From a virus, in the IMG/VR virus record IMGVR_UViG_3300009285_000809, positions 1-36,724 of that record: a DNA stretch of 36,724 bases; one strand, 5' to 3'. The notes beneath the pieces were generated by a model, which was not told the origin of the DNA, did no database searches, and saw nothing but the letters and a program-made list of their open reading frames with translations. A program made the translations under genes and the position numbers. Position 1 is the first letter of the stretch, and every line of letters begins with the position of its first letter. Of the stretch, positions 5,721 through 14,208 are shown piece after piece.

Positions 5721-5900
5721 TTACACATAAATAACATCAATAATCCCTCTTTGGGATTCTAAATAACGCTCAATCTCAAGGTCGCCAGCACTCGACTCCT
5801 GTGCTGACGATTGATTTACCTCGCTCTCACCACTAAAGAAGACCACCATGAGTGGGGAGTTAAGGTAGTTGTCTTGTTTTCTTGCTATCCTCCAGTCCAT
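5721..5900 (-). CDS. Unknown 59-aa protein
   Basis: ATG at 5900 follows AAGGGAAGAAAT, a good ribosome site. The product begins MDWRIARKQDNYLNSPLMVV, has a Ser/Glu-rich centre and ends DVIYV. Stop TAA at 5721-5723 is followed closely by AGGTGG for the next gene. It heads the replication-like block after a 187-nt structured gap. Function unknown. Confidence 0.6.
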   Translation of the reverse strand: MDWRIARKQDNYLNSPLMVVFFSGESEVNQSSAQESSAGDLEIERYLESQRGIIDVIYV

Positions 5901-5953
5901 ATTTCTTCCCTTAAAAGATGAACTACATAGACAGTATACACCTTACTCGAAAC

Positions 5954-6087
5954 GTGTCAAGACACCAAGAAACCCACGTTTTCAGTGGGTTTTGGAGCAT
6001 AGTTCAGGAGGGAAGGGAACCATGCCTTACGGATATTACCGCCTCTGGGGTTCCCGTCAAGGGTGCTTATCAACAGCCTGTTGATAA
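5954..6087 (-). promoter_or_regulatory. Structured intergenic region with four stem-loops
   Basis: Between the M23 gene stop and the 59-aa gene are four inverted repeats. 6067-6087: arms TTATCAACAG and CTGTTGATAA with one central base. 6015-6021 with 6049-6055: GGGAACC / GGTTCCC. 5970-5977 with 5985-5992: AAACCCAC / GTGGGTTT, 7-nt loop. 5954-5965: GTGTC / GACAC. None has a clear T-run, so a simple intrinsic terminator is not shown. The first palindrome resembles two inverted DnaA boxes with one mismatch each (TTATCAACA against TTATCCACA). Origin, operator or RNA-processing roles are possible. Confidence 0.5.
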
Positions 6088-6702
6088 CTATTTAGAGGGT
6101 ATTTTGTCTAAGTCGGACTTGCTCGCCTGAGTGAAGAACCGCCTCTGGACAAGTTCATTGAAGGTGAATTCCTGTTTCTTTGAGTCCTTTATCTCGTAGA
6201 ACTTTCCAGTTTCCACTTCCTGAACGATGACCACGTTTCCACCAATAAGGTCTTGGAGGCGTTGCTTCATCAGCTTAACTAGGTTTTCTATTACTTTCAT
6301 GGTTGGATTGGTTATGTATAATAGTGGGTCTGATACGACCCCGTTGATGTAGATGTGCCAGTGTAGGTGTGGGCCAGTTGAGATTCCAGTAGACCCGACC
6401 TCCCCTATCGCCCATCCCTGCTGTACCCATTGTCCCTGAACTACAAAGGTCTTGTCAAGGTGAGCCATCCAGCTTTTGAATCCGTTTCCGTGGTCAATGA
6501 CGACGATATTTCCTCCTTCTATGTGCCACCTCTTCTCGATAACAAACCCGTTAGCTGGAGCCACGATAGTCCTTCCTTTGTCAGCAATAATATCTACCCC
6601 CCTATGGGTAGAAAGGTGGTAGAGCTTCTGAAACCATGTAGGATAGGGTTCTCCGTGCCTTAGTCCTATGGAATATGGTGAATCTAGTGGGAATATGAAC
6701 AT
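6088..6702 (-). CDS. M23-family peptidoglycan endopeptidase (endolysin)
   Basis: This 204-aa LytM/M23 metallopeptidase cuts peptidoglycan cross-bridges or stems. Zinc and catalytic residues are visible: H33 and D37 in THRGVD, H81 in WMAHL, and H112 and H114 in GPHLHWH. The GSTGISTGPHLHWH block is a family hallmark. There is no signal peptide, so release needs a holin; a holin-like gene lies upstream in the same leftward run. The last 70 residues (KLMKQRLQDLIGGN onward) form an extra helical tail that may bind the cell wall or other lysis proteins. It is followed by the structured gap at 5954-6087. Confidence 0.9.
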   Translation of the reverse strand: MFIFPLDSPYSIGLRHGEPYPTWFQKLYHLSTHRGVDIIADKGRTIVAPANGFVIEKRWHIEGGNIVVIDHGNGFKSWMAHLDKTFVVQGQWVQQGWAIGEVGSTGISTGPHLHWHIYINGVVSDPLLYITNPTMKVIENLVKLMKQRLQDLIGGNVVIVQEVETGKFYEIKDSKKQEFTFNELVQRRFFTQASKSDLDKIPSK

Positions 6703-6787
6703 AATTCACGTTATTTACAGATAAAGTAGAGGGGAGGGGCGAGCGTTTGTTTGCCCCTCCCCGTAATCTAGGTCGTGGGCGTCATCT

Positions 6788-7015
6788 TTACCTCCCAATC
6801 TTGAGAACGTCAGGGTTGCCTCCCCACCATTCTTTGATGAGGTATTCGAGTATCTCCCTAGGTGTGAGATTACCGAACATGGAGTGGTATAGGTTGTGGG
6901 CTTGTTCGTTCACCCATACGATATTGCGTGGGTCGTTCTCCTTGATTCCGAATTGGCGACACCTAGAGCGGGGGCAGATATGGTGTCGGCTATTGTGGTG
7001 CTTTTGCCGTGCCAT
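6788..7015 (-). CDS. HNH-like small protein in the lysis module
   Basis: From ATG at 7015 (ideal AAGGAG 6 nt upstream) the product is 75 aa. Residues HHICPRSRCRQFG, then DPRNIVWVNEQAHNLYHSMFG give the order His-His, Asn, His, His of a beta-beta-alpha HNH nuclease core. The C-terminal tail LTPREILEYLIKEWWGG looks like a short helix. It could be a DNA nuclease or a free-standing mobile gene between lysis genes. A longer frame starting at 7075 is not used because its N-terminus only shadows the zinc-ribbon gene. Confidence 0.6.
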   Translation of the reverse strand: MARQKHHNSRHHICPRSRCRQFGIKENDPRNIVWVNEQAHNLYHSMFGNLTPREILEYLIKEWWGGNPDVLKIGR

Positions 7016-7199
7016 GCTTTCTCCTTTGCAGGAAAAGCTCCTGCCACGTTTCGACCCTTGCCCAGTCCTCATCATGGTATCCGCAGTTTTGGCAAGCGAA
7101 TACGATGTGTTTGAAGATGCCCGCGTTGGCTATCATGCGGAAGACGAAAGTTGTCTTCTGTTTGCAGTCTGGGCAGTAGACGGTGACTTCTATCCGCAT
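6990..7199 (-). CDS. 69-aa zinc-ribbon protein
   Basis: CPDC at residues 9-12 and CQNC at about 36-39 form a classical four-cysteine zinc ribbon. The rest is charged (WARVETWQELFLQRRKHG). AAAGGAGG sits 5 nt before the ATG at 7199, one of the best ribosome sites in the window. The 3' end overlaps the HNH-like gene by 26 nt. Function unknown; small phage zinc ribbons often bind nucleic acids or other proteins. Confidence 0.7.
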   Translation of the reverse strand: MRIEVTVYCPDCKQKTTFVFRMIANAGIFKHIVFACQNCGYHDEDWARVETWQELFLQRRKHGTAKAPQ

Positions 7200-7222
7200 T
7201 TCGTCCTCCTTTCTGGAAAGGA

Positions 7223-7309
7223 CTATGTAAATATAGTAATTAGAAAAGATATTAAGATTAAAGCAAGGAGTGCGTAGTAACTAGTATAGTAAAGTTCATT
7301 CTTCCTCAT
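7223..7309 (-). CDS. 28-aa membrane peptide
   Basis: ATG at 7307-7309 overlaps the stop of the holin-like gene (ATGA). Stop TAG is at 7223-7225. After a polar start (MRKNELYYTS) the peptide is one hydrophobic helix (YYALLALILISFLITIF). Coupling to the holin-like gene makes a role in membrane lysis plausible. It is too short for any family call. Confidence 0.5.
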   Translation of the reverse strand: MRKNELYYTSYYALLALILISFLITIFT

Positions 7310-7518
7310 AACAACAAGGATGTTATTATACCATGCACAACCACGCTCACCAATGTTGTTATTAGCAGACCGACCTGCCAAGCGAGAAGTCTTGATATTC
7401 TATCAATATCTTTTTGAACATGGGGCAAGTGGTTGGTTAGGATAGAGTTCATCTGTTCTTCTAGTCTAGCAAGGCGTTCATGTATTCTTATTTTATCTCC
7501 ATTTCCATTTTGTTCCAT
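7306..7518 (-). CDS. Holin-like protein with N-terminal coiled coil
   Basis: This 70-aa protein has a helical heptad-like N-terminal part (HERLARLEEQMNSILTNHLPHVQKDIDRI) and a C-terminal transmembrane segment (LLITTLVSVVVHGIITSLLL). This is the layout of XhlA-like phage proteins that sit next to holins and lysins. In this window it heads the lysis genes and is followed by a second membrane peptide, a zinc ribbon, an HNH-like protein and the M23 lysin. It likely helps the lysin reach or disrupt the membrane. Confidence 0.65.
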   Translation of the reverse strand: MEQNGNGDKIRIHERLARLEEQMNSILTNHLPHVQKDIDRISRLLAWQVGLLITTLVSVVVHGIITSLLL

Positions 7519-7554
7519 ACTTTACAATTTGTTTACAATTAGTTTTAGGGGGTT

Positions 7555-7602
7555 GACAACTTAGTTTACGACTATTGGTTTTAAGGCTTGGTTAAAGTTG
7601 TC
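7555..7602 (-). other. Stem-loop between internal protein and holin-like genes
   Basis: GACAACTT (7555-7562) pairs with AAGTTGTC (7595-7602), 8 bp, around a loop of about 32 nt, overlapping the stop codon of the 833-aa gene. A weak boundary element between tail and lysis genes is possible. Confidence 0.4.
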
Positions 7603-10103
7603 TACTTGACGGGGAGAACCCAGTTTTTTATCACTGGGCCTAAGGCAGGAATCTTCTCAATGATTCTTCGTTTTTCAAAGTCAGTAAGTTTACCCTTGGT
7701 AACTCCATTAAATATCGTCCCCACCGCCTCAACCAACAGGCCGACGGTTGGGCCGCCAAGATACCCGTAAATCTGCTTTTCTCCGTATCTAAGTGCATTT
7801 ATTGTATCGCCAGCAAGACCAAACCCGCCAACGTAAGCAAGATTTTCAAAGTATCTCTCAAGACCCTTGCTTTCCCTTTCCCTACCCTGAACTAAAGCCC
7901 TAAGGTCGGCTATTGCCTCTCCCGTGAGAGGAAAAACCGTAGAAAGAACTAAAATGTTTCTTAAAGCCCTCTTTATGTTTCCGCTTTTTGCCTGTGATAC
8001 TGTTTGCTGAGCGAGAAACCTTCCCTGTTGAAACGCAAATGTCTTGAACTGAGTAAGAAATTTTCCCATTTCACTACTGGTAAAGTATGAAGGAAGGTCT
8101 ATCGGTCTTGACCTGAACTGCGTTCTGTCTGAAAAAACCTTTCCAGCCCTAAGAAGGTCGTTGTAGCTGAGACCCTTATTCCCTATTATTTTTCCAGGAC
8201 TTAATTCTAGCGCACGAAGTTCTAACTGTGCAAACTTGTTATTAGGGTTTTTTAGAAGAACCTTCGCCATTTTTTGTACCCACTGGAAGCCCACATTAGC
8301 GGCAACACTTCTATTCACAACCTCTGCTCCAGTAAACCCTATGGACTTAAGATAATGACCAGCGAGTGCTTGCTCACCGCCAGCAACTCTTTTTATGTAC
8401 CGAAGTACGCTAGGAGCTACAGCACCAGATTCCAATGAAAACCCACGACCAGTTTTTGTTAAAGACCTAGCTATACCCCTGAGAAATGTTGGGGCGTCTG
8501 ATGCTAGTAGGGAGTTGATGTTTTGTCCTAGGTTTGTAAGTGTGGAGAGTGGATTAAGCCGTAGCGTGGAAAAGTTCCTGCCGAGAATCATCATTTTTAC
8601 AAGAGGTTTCTCAATAGACTCGGTAGCCTCTCTGGAAACTTTTATCAACGCCCTCGCCTCATCTTTTTCTTTTATTGTCCTTATTACGCCAGCAAGCCTG
8701 TCAATTTTTTCTAACTTTGTTCCGAGAACCTGTACATCAGCCAGCCTTCTTTCTACATTGTTGATATATTGCGAGAAAGCTCTTACTGGGTTTGGGTCAA
8801 AGAATGGGTTGTCGAACTCCCTAGCGTACTCAAGGTTCCCATATCTCTGGATTCTACTTTTCTTGAAAAACCTCAACATCTTACCGAAAGCTTCGTTTAT
8901 GTTTTTTGCCTGTCCCTCTGCAACGAGTTTCTCCGCGAAGTACGAATTTCTTGCACCAGAACCCTTTTCAGCAATTTCCAAAAAGCTATCCAGTGCTTTT
9001 TCGGACTCTTCGATACTCTCAAACCTTTTTAGCTTGACGGCATTTTCTACAACCTCACTTCTAATTCTTCCCTTTTTTAGTACATTTAATGGAGGGACTT
9101 GCTGTGGGAAGTAGTTTGGTTTTGTTTCTGGAAAATCAAAAACCCTTCCGTCAGATGCCCTGACCTTCAGCTTTAGTTCCACAGCTCTCTGAGCTACCGA
9201 TTGTCTGTATACGTCCAAGAAGTCATATACCTTCTTTACCTTTTCTGGTAGAGTGTTTCTTTTTGATATTCCCCTGAGCGCGTCTCCAAGCAAATCAGAC
9301 TCAACCCTACTCAACTTTGAAACACCGGAGTCCTTGAAGAGTTTAGTGACCTTTCCAGTATTAAGAATCCCTACAGTATCAGATTCCTTTAGTCTTTTTA
9401 CTATTTTAGCCCCTGGTGTGCCGAGGCTCTTAAATCGTTCCTCCACGCTTCTTAGCAAGGAGTTGACCGCCTTAACCGAGCTTCCTTTCGGTTGAAACTT
9501 TTCAAAACTTTGTGGTTTCGCAAAGTTTATTGTTCTTGTTCTTATTACATCATTGATATTTTGTTTTCCTATATTTCCAACCTTCTTACTTACACTTCCC
9601 AGAACTGACTCTGCAAGTCCTGGAATCTTAGCCGTCCTACTTAGCAATGAGCCATAGCCGAGCAGGATATTTACTGGGTCGCCAAACCCCTCAGCAACTT
9701 GTCCAGTAACCCCCGCCAATGTTCCACCAATAGATGGCTTTCCACCCTCACTCTTTGCGACTGTTTCGCCTATCCTTTGTCCGAGAGATGCACCCATTGG
9801 TATTCCCTCCTTATTTGTCTTGAATGGTTCTGAAACAAACTTCCCCGCCTCAAGAACCTGTCTTTTACCCGCTCCAGTAAAGGGAGTCGCGAGTAATGAG
9901 CCGAGAAGTCTTATAGCACCCTCTCCACTGCGAGATATGGCGTTCAGGAATGTTCCTGGTATCTTTCCACTCGGTACAGATGGTTGGGTTTTCGCCTCAA
10001 TCGGTTTTTTTGTAGTTGGTGGATTCGTTCTATGCAAAAAACCATCGGTTGAACCAGTAGGGCTACCCAAGTTTTTTGGTGTTCTGTGAAGTAAGTATGT
10101 CAT
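7602..10103 (-). CDS. Large internal or tail-associated virion protein
   Basis: At 833 aa this is the largest product in the window. It sits at the end of the tail genes, where podoviruses keep internal or ejection proteins. The sequence is mostly charged and helical, with glycine- and alanine-rich patches (GAIRLLGSLLATPF; LGQRIGETVAKSEGG). C-terminal hydrophobic stretches (RNILVLSTVFPLTGEAIADL; YVGGFGLAGDTINALR) could touch a membrane. QFKTFAFQQGRFLAQQ at about residue 690 matches a pattern I associate with long phage internal proteins. No enzyme motif was found. The ATG overlaps the preceding gene by 4 nt. A role in DNA ejection is inferred from size and location. Confidence 0.6.
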   Translation of the reverse strand: MTYLLHRTPKNLGSPTGSTDGFLHRTNPPTTKKPIEAKTQPSVPSGKIPGTFLNAISRSGEGAIRLLGSLLATPFTGAGKRQVLEAGKFVSEPFKTNKEGIPMGASLGQRIGETVAKSEGGKPSIGGTLAGVTGQVAEGFGDPVNILLGYGSLLSRTAKIPGLAESVLGSVSKKVGNIGKQNINDVIRTRTINFAKPQSFEKFQPKGSSVKAVNSLLRSVEERFKSLGTPGAKIVKRLKESDTVGILNTGKVTKLFKDSGVSKLSRVESDLLGDALRGISKRNTLPEKVKKVYDFLDVYRQSVAQRAVELKLKVRASDGRVFDFPETKPNYFPQQVPPLNVLKKGRIRSEVVENAVKLKRFESIEESEKALDSFLEIAEKGSGARNSYFAEKLVAEGQAKNINEAFGKMLRFFKKSRIQRYGNLEYAREFDNPFFDPNPVRAFSQYINNVERRLADVQVLGTKLEKIDRLAGVIRTIKEKDEARALIKVSREATESIEKPLVKMMILGRNFSTLRLNPLSTLTNLGQNINSLLASDAPTFLRGIARSLTKTGRGFSLESGAVAPSVLRYIKRVAGGEQALAGHYLKSIGFTGAEVVNRSVAANVGFQWVQKMAKVLLKNPNNKFAQLELRALELSPGKIIGNKGLSYNDLLRAGKVFSDRTQFRSRPIDLPSYFTSSEMGKFLTQFKTFAFQQGRFLAQQTVSQAKSGNIKRALRNILVLSTVFPLTGEAIADLRALVQGRERESKGLERYFENLAYVGGFGLAGDTINALRYGEKQIYGYLGGPTVGLLVEAVGTIFNGVTKGKLTDFEKRRIIEKIPALGPVIKNWVLPVK

Positions 10104-11134
10104 TTGACAAATGGTATTTTCCCAACCCAGTCACTCTCATACCAAGACTTTCTTCGTGCTGGGAGTATCTCATCAGACTCAATGGCATTTTTTATTGAAC
10201 GGTAAACCGCAAGGTCTATTTTCCCATCCTCGTTTAGTTTTTCAATGTCATCGAGGGTTATGTCCCCAGTCTCTAGTCTATCTGCGTAATCGTCAAAACT
10301 TACTTGTTGCTCCCTTTCACCTTCCGTTAAGTCTATCCCCTTATTTCCTATTACATACTCAGTTACCTCACCAGTATTTTCGTCTAACTTATACCTTACC
10401 ACATCACCAGTTGTTGTTGTGTATGTTCCCTCAGATGTGTCCTGACCCCCAGAACCACCACCCGATACTCCCTTTAATGCCCTATCGTACTCAAACTGGA
10501 TAGCCTGTTTAGAGGCATAGTCCTCCAAATCCTGTTGCCTCTTGATTTGGCTCTGTAACTCTCCGTAATTCTTTTCAGCTATGCTCTTTAACATGTCCCT
10601 GAGTTCAGAGTATTGGTTTTGAGCCGCACCGAATTGTGTTTCAAAGACCTTGAGAGCGGTCTGCGCCTGTTGTTCAAGAGTACCTCCACGATTCTCTATC
10701 ATAGAACCAGTCCCAGAAAGCTGACCCATTACATTCCCTATAGCCCTAGACACAAGTGCCTCTCTCTTATTGGGGTCAAAGATGTCGGAGTATTGCTCCC
10801 TTGCTTCAAACGGCTTCGCGTAAAGGTCGGAAACAAATCCAGCCCTCTGTTGCTGTAACTGTTGTAATAGGGGGTCTTTTGTTTTAAGACCAGATAATGT
10901 GTCTTCGTAAAAAGTAGGGGCTTTCTCTGTCAATTCCGTCAACCTATTTTCAGCTTCTTGCAGTTGAGGACTCTCAAAAGCCTGATTGATGAAATCAGTA
11001 TAGGTTTGAGGTTGCTGTTGACTTCCCTGTTCGGCATACTGAACATTTGCTTGGTCGGTGGGTGTACCCTGACCAGAGGCTATCCTCGCCCTCGCTATTT
11101 CTAATTCTCTCTGTTGTTGTTCTGTTAGTGCCAT
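10100..11134 (-). CDS. Gln-rich coiled-coil virion protein
   Basis: This 344-aa protein is dominated by Gln, Glu and Ala helices (ALTEQQQRELEIARARIASG; LEQQAQTALKVFETQFGAAQ). A Gly/Ser linker at about residue 228 (GVSGGGSGGQD) precedes a small beta segment (TYTTTTGDVVRYKLDENTG) and an acidic C-terminus. The layout suggests an internal virion or ejection-channel protein. It starts just after the tail nozzle gene and is coupled by ATGA to the 833-aa protein. No family recognised. Confidence 0.55.
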   Translation of the reverse strand: MALTEQQQRELEIARARIASGQGTPTDQANVQYAEQGSQQQPQTYTDFINQAFESPQLQEAENRLTELTEKAPTFYEDTLSGLKTKDPLLQQLQQQRAGFVSDLYAKPFEAREQYSDIFDPNKREALVSRAIGNVMGQLSGTGSMIENRGGTLEQQAQTALKVFETQFGAAQNQYSELRDMLKSIAEKNYGELQSQIKRQQDLEDYASKQAIQFEYDRALKGVSGGGSGGQDTSEGTYTTTTGDVVRYKLDENTGEVTEYVIGNKGIDLTEGEREQQVSFDDYADRLETGDITLDDIEKLNEDGKIDLAVYRSIKNAIESDEILPARRKSWYESDWVGKIPFVK

Positions 11135-11136
11135 AT

Positions 11137-12660
11137 TTATCTGAGCCTAATTGGTTTATAAACTTGCTTCCCGTCATAGACCATAAAGGGCTGTGCCGAA
11201 GAAGCTGATGTTGCGAATTTGTAGTTAATGTATTTCCCACCATAGGAAACGTTCTTTCCTATCGTAACGGCGGAGTCGGTAGTATCCTGCATATCGTACT
11301 GGAGATGCCGAGTCGTCTCAAAATCTACCAAAGCACTCACATTTAGGTTGTAGGAAGTAGTCCTAGACTTTAGGGCTAGGAATAGTTTCTTGAACCTTGC
11401 CGAGAGAGGAAAGTCCTTTGTCTTGTAGTATCCATCTATTGATTCGTTTTGGGTCGCACCAGTAAACTCGTAGTCTGCGTTCCCCGTATTAAGTTGCACA
11501 GTCGCTGATTGAGCATTGTCGTGGCCGTAGACGAAAATCCTTGCTGCGCTAGTAGATGATTCGTATGACGTGAAACTGGCTGCTGCTAGTGGGTTTGCTG
11601 AAGTTCCCTTCCAATAACTCCACGGATGCTGCCCCTCTTCATCTGGTGGAAGATTCATGTAATTTACCAGAATGATGTTATTGGCCGTTGCACTCGTTGT
11701 AGAGGCCGCAACATAAAGCATATCCTTGAAGTACCCTAAAGCAACTTTTGAAATTATGCTTACTGGTATTAGGTTCCATGTTGGCTGTATTCCAAGACTT
11801 ATTTTTTGTAAAGACGTGCCACTCAATCGGTATACGCCGTCGTTGTCAGCAAAATACAGGTAGTTATCGGTTGCAACAAGAGCAAATTTTCCCAAACAAC
11901 CGACATTGTTAGAAATCAATCGGAGTTGCTTTGTATCGTACTGCCATATTGAGCGAGCCTTTAATATAATCAGCCTATTCTGGAACTCAACTAACGCCAT
12001 GATATTATCTCCAGTTTTTCCAGTTTGGTTTACTGACTGTGAGGGAACATCAAAAAAGTCCGAACCTCCCCATGAATCCCCGTCTCCTAACCCAGAAAAG
12101 TAGATTCTCTCTGGATTTGAACTACTCCCAACGGAATAAAGGCGGTTTTTATAAACACATACAAAAGACCCAACTGTTGCAGGAGAAGCTGTTGCGGCGT
12201 AAAGAGTATTGTCGGATGGCTTGTACTTCTGGAAGCTAGTTCCATCTGCGAGGAAAATTACTTGATTTGAACCATCATAGAAATTTGCAAATGACACGGT
12301 ATGATTTGCAAGTTTTGTGGCTCCCGCATCCTTCGTAGCTTCGGTGTAGTTTCCTGTTGTCCTATACCACAACCCAGCAGTCGTAGCCGATTGCGAAGCC
12401 ATTAAAAGTTGTGCAGAAGAGGACGCATAATATGCAGCGAAAACACCTAGAACAGCAGAACTTCCCTTATCATCCCCTACGATGTTAGTCCCGCCTCTCT
12501 TGGCAATCCCGCCACCGTTAGTAAAATCTATATTCAGTAAATCCTGAGCTTCGTTGTTTGCAATCTCTGTCGGTGCGTCCCTTGTGTTTAACCCACCATA
12601 AAAGTTAGACAAACGCAGGGTAGGCCAAATCCTCGGTCTTATTGTAGGAAGTGGTATCAT
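11137..12660 (-). CDS. Tail nozzle or stabilisation protein (beta-propeller-like)
   Basis: The 507-aa product opens with LSNFYGGLNTRDAPTEIANNEAQDLLNIDF and then GGIAKRGG, the recurring N-terminal signature of podovirus tail tube or nozzle proteins. It is followed by regular beta repeats (ANFYDGSNQVIFLADG, NRLYSVGSSSNPERIYFSG, DNYLYFADNDGVYRLSG), consistent with a propeller. It is the likely lower part of the short tail. The ATG overlaps the stop of the adaptor gene (ATGA at 12657-12660). Confidence 0.75.
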   Translation of the reverse strand: MIPLPTIRPRIWPTLRLSNFYGGLNTRDAPTEIANNEAQDLLNIDFTNGGGIAKRGGTNIVGDDKGSSAVLGVFAAYYASSSAQLLMASQSATTAGLWYRTTGNYTEATKDAGATKLANHTVSFANFYDGSNQVIFLADGTSFQKYKPSDNTLYAATASPATVGSFVCVYKNRLYSVGSSSNPERIYFSGLGDGDSWGGSDFFDVPSQSVNQTGKTGDNIMALVEFQNRLIILKARSIWQYDTKQLRLISNNVGCLGKFALVATDNYLYFADNDGVYRLSGTSLQKISLGIQPTWNLIPVSIISKVALGYFKDMLYVAASTTSATANNIILVNYMNLPPDEEGQHPWSYWKGTSANPLAAASFTSYESSTSAARIFVYGHDNAQSATVQLNTGNADYEFTGATQNESIDGYYKTKDFPLSARFKKLFLALKSRTTSYNLNVSALVDFETTRHLQYDMQDTTDSAVTIGKNVSYGGKYINYKFATSASSAQPFMVYDGKQVYKPIRLR

Positions 12661-13343
12661 TGTCGTCCAGTCATTACCGAATTAAGACCTTGGGGGTGGT
12701 TTAGGGTATTTAGTTCCCTTACGTCCCTCATCCTAGAAAGCTGTCCTATAGACTTGACAAACTCCGTCTTCATGGCCTCGATACCGTTTTCTACCTTTGT
12801 TTCGTATAAGACGGTCTTATCAAGTTCATCTTCCTGCTCCCAATATCTCGCAAGCCCGAAGTCTAGGTAGATGTCGTGGTAGGTTGTGGGAAGTTCTGGG
12901 GTAGCAGAAACAGCCGATACGGTTGTCGGATGCTTGTAATACTTCTGGTAGACTTTATCTCCTGTCGTTGTCGGTTCTGGGACTATCCCGTACTTTGAGT
13001 TTGTCGGGTTTATGTAGTATCCAGCTATTGAGTCCGAGATGGAGTTCACTGCCTTATTCTTCTCCATGTACCCAATGAAGCTGTACTCATCCGCTTCTGG
13101 TTCCGTAGAGGTTGAAGAACCGACCCTGAAGGAGAACATCTTCCTGAAATCCGTTGGGAGTGTATACTCTACCGTACCTGAAGTTGTGGTGTCGGTGTCG
13201 TCTGTCATTAAGAGGAATGGCCAGTCTGTTCGTGTTGAAACGAGGCGAGTTGCCGTGTTAGTCCATCCAGTAACACTCGTTTCAGTGATATTGGCATCCC
13301 CAGACCTGTTTCTTATTTCTGTTACCAGTTCTGATACAATCAT
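12657..13343 (-). CDS. Head-tail adaptor / tail tubular protein A-like
   Basis: This 228-aa protein starts IVSELVTEIRNRSGD and continues with TGWTNTATRLVSTRTDWPFLL and VEYTLPTDFRKMFSFRVG. This N-terminal helix, a W-P-F turn and the LP-DFR strand pattern are typical of podovirus adaptor (gp4/gp11-like) proteins that join portal and nozzle. A C-terminal helix (LPTTYHDIYLDFGLARYWEQEDE) fits the same fold. It directly precedes the nozzle gene. No Shine-Dalgarno sequence is seen; the leader is a run of A. Confidence 0.65.
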   Translation of the reverse strand: MIVSELVTEIRNRSGDANITETSVTGWTNTATRLVSTRTDWPFLLMTDDTDTTTSGTVEYTLPTDFRKMFSFRVGSSTSTEPEADEYSFIGYMEKNKAVNSISDSIAGYYINPTNSKYGIVPEPTTTGDKVYQKYYKHPTTVSAVSATPELPTTYHDIYLDFGLARYWEQEDELDKTVLYETKVENGIEAMKTEFVKSIGQLSRMRDVRELNTLNHPQGLNSVMTGRQ

Positions 13344-13347
13344 TTTT

Positions 13348-14202
13348 TTATTGGTTAGCTAGTAATGGGTAATACTGTTGCTGGTAAACATTGAAGGCCC
13401 GATTCTTTCTTTCAAGTTCAGCGCCCGCGATGTCTTCCTTTTGCTGTTGTAGAACTTCCTGCTTTCTTAGTGAGTACGGAGTATATTGACCAGTCCCGTA
13501 GTTTTGTTCAAACCCTCTTGTAAGGTCAGAAAGCGTCTTTCCAAGTTCTTGCTGGTAAATACCCGAACCATAAAGACCCGCCTCATTGAATGTTTCCCCG
13601 TAGCTTTTTGTGTAGTCCTGCGAAGTTCTAGTAAGGTCTTGCTGGGCAAGCGTCCTTTCCTGTTCTAAACCCCCTAGACGTTTGTTGTAGTATGGGTCGT
13701 ACTCGGCACGAATGTTTGCAATGTTATACGCATTTGCGTATGACTTCCCCGCCCCCCTGAGCCACTCATCATAAGACAAAACCTTTGGCTGTTCTGGAAC
13801 AACTGGTTTATTGACCGATGGAGTATTCGGTGCAACTGGTTTACCAGAAACTGGATTTACTGGATTAGTTACTAACTTCTGTCCATGTTTAGTAGGGACT
13901 ATCTTCTTTGAAGAAGTGTCCGCTAAGATATTTGATTCCAACCTTGATACTCCATATTTTTTGTAGTAATCAAGTTCTGTCTTAGTCGCATTTCTTCCGT
14001 AGTATTTAGAAAACAGGGAGTTTATCTGTGAGTTAGCCTGAGAAAAGTTACCACCAGCTTTCGGGTCTTTCCTTAGATTATTCACTAAGAGCTGATACCC
14101 TGCGTCCCCCTTATTTCCGTAGTAACTTAATTCACCAGCAGTTGCGTTCCTGCCAAATGCCTCCTTGAAAGCTACATTGATCTTTTGTTGTAGTGTCGCC
14201 AT
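13348..14202 (-). CDS. Virion protein with two DUF4214-like repeats
   Basis: The 284-aa protein has a duplicated N-terminal motif: FKEAFGRNATAGELSYYGNKG (from about residue 12) and FSKYYGRNATKTELDYYKKYG (from about residue 64). Both resemble the Y-x-R-xP(D/N)-x-x-x-L-x-Y-W unit of DUF4214-like helical repeats. A Pro- and Lys-rich linker (110-140) follows, then a helical C-terminus with many Gln and Glu. It lies between the adaptor gene and a secreted protein gene, so it is probably structural. No Shine-Dalgarno sequence is visible. Confidence 0.55.
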   Translation of the reverse strand: MATLQQKINVAFKEAFGRNATAGELSYYGNKGDAGYQLLVNNLRKDPKAGGNFSQANSQINSLFSKYYGRNATKTELDYYKKYGVSRLESNILADTSSKKIVPTKHGQKLVTNPVNPVSGKPVAPNTPSVNKPVVPEQPKVLSYDEWLRGAGKSYANAYNIANIRAEYDPYYNKRLGGLEQERTLAQQDLTRTSQDYTKSYGETFNEAGLYGSGIYQQELGKTLSDLTRGFEQNYGTGQYTPYSLRKQEVLQQQKEDIAGAELERKNRAFNVYQQQYYPLLANQ

Positions 14203-14208
14203 ATAGTT

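Noticed and set aside
5706-5723. TGA or TAA readthrough or recoding joining the 59-aa and SSB-like genes (same frame)
   Set aside because: Two stops (TAA, then TGA) separate them, and both TAA and TGA end other genes here in tight ATGA overlaps; a separate start with its own ribosome site is simpler.
5869-6130. Two overlapping plus-strand frames between replication and lysis genes
   Set aside because: They run through inverted repeats, have no ribosome sites and opposite direction to all neighbours; the region is better read as non-coding.
8395-9114. Long plus-strand open frame opposite the 833-aa gene
   Set aside because: It lies wholly inside a larger minus-strand gene, has no ribosome site, and its product is Ser/Phe-rich with no natural features; it is a shadow.
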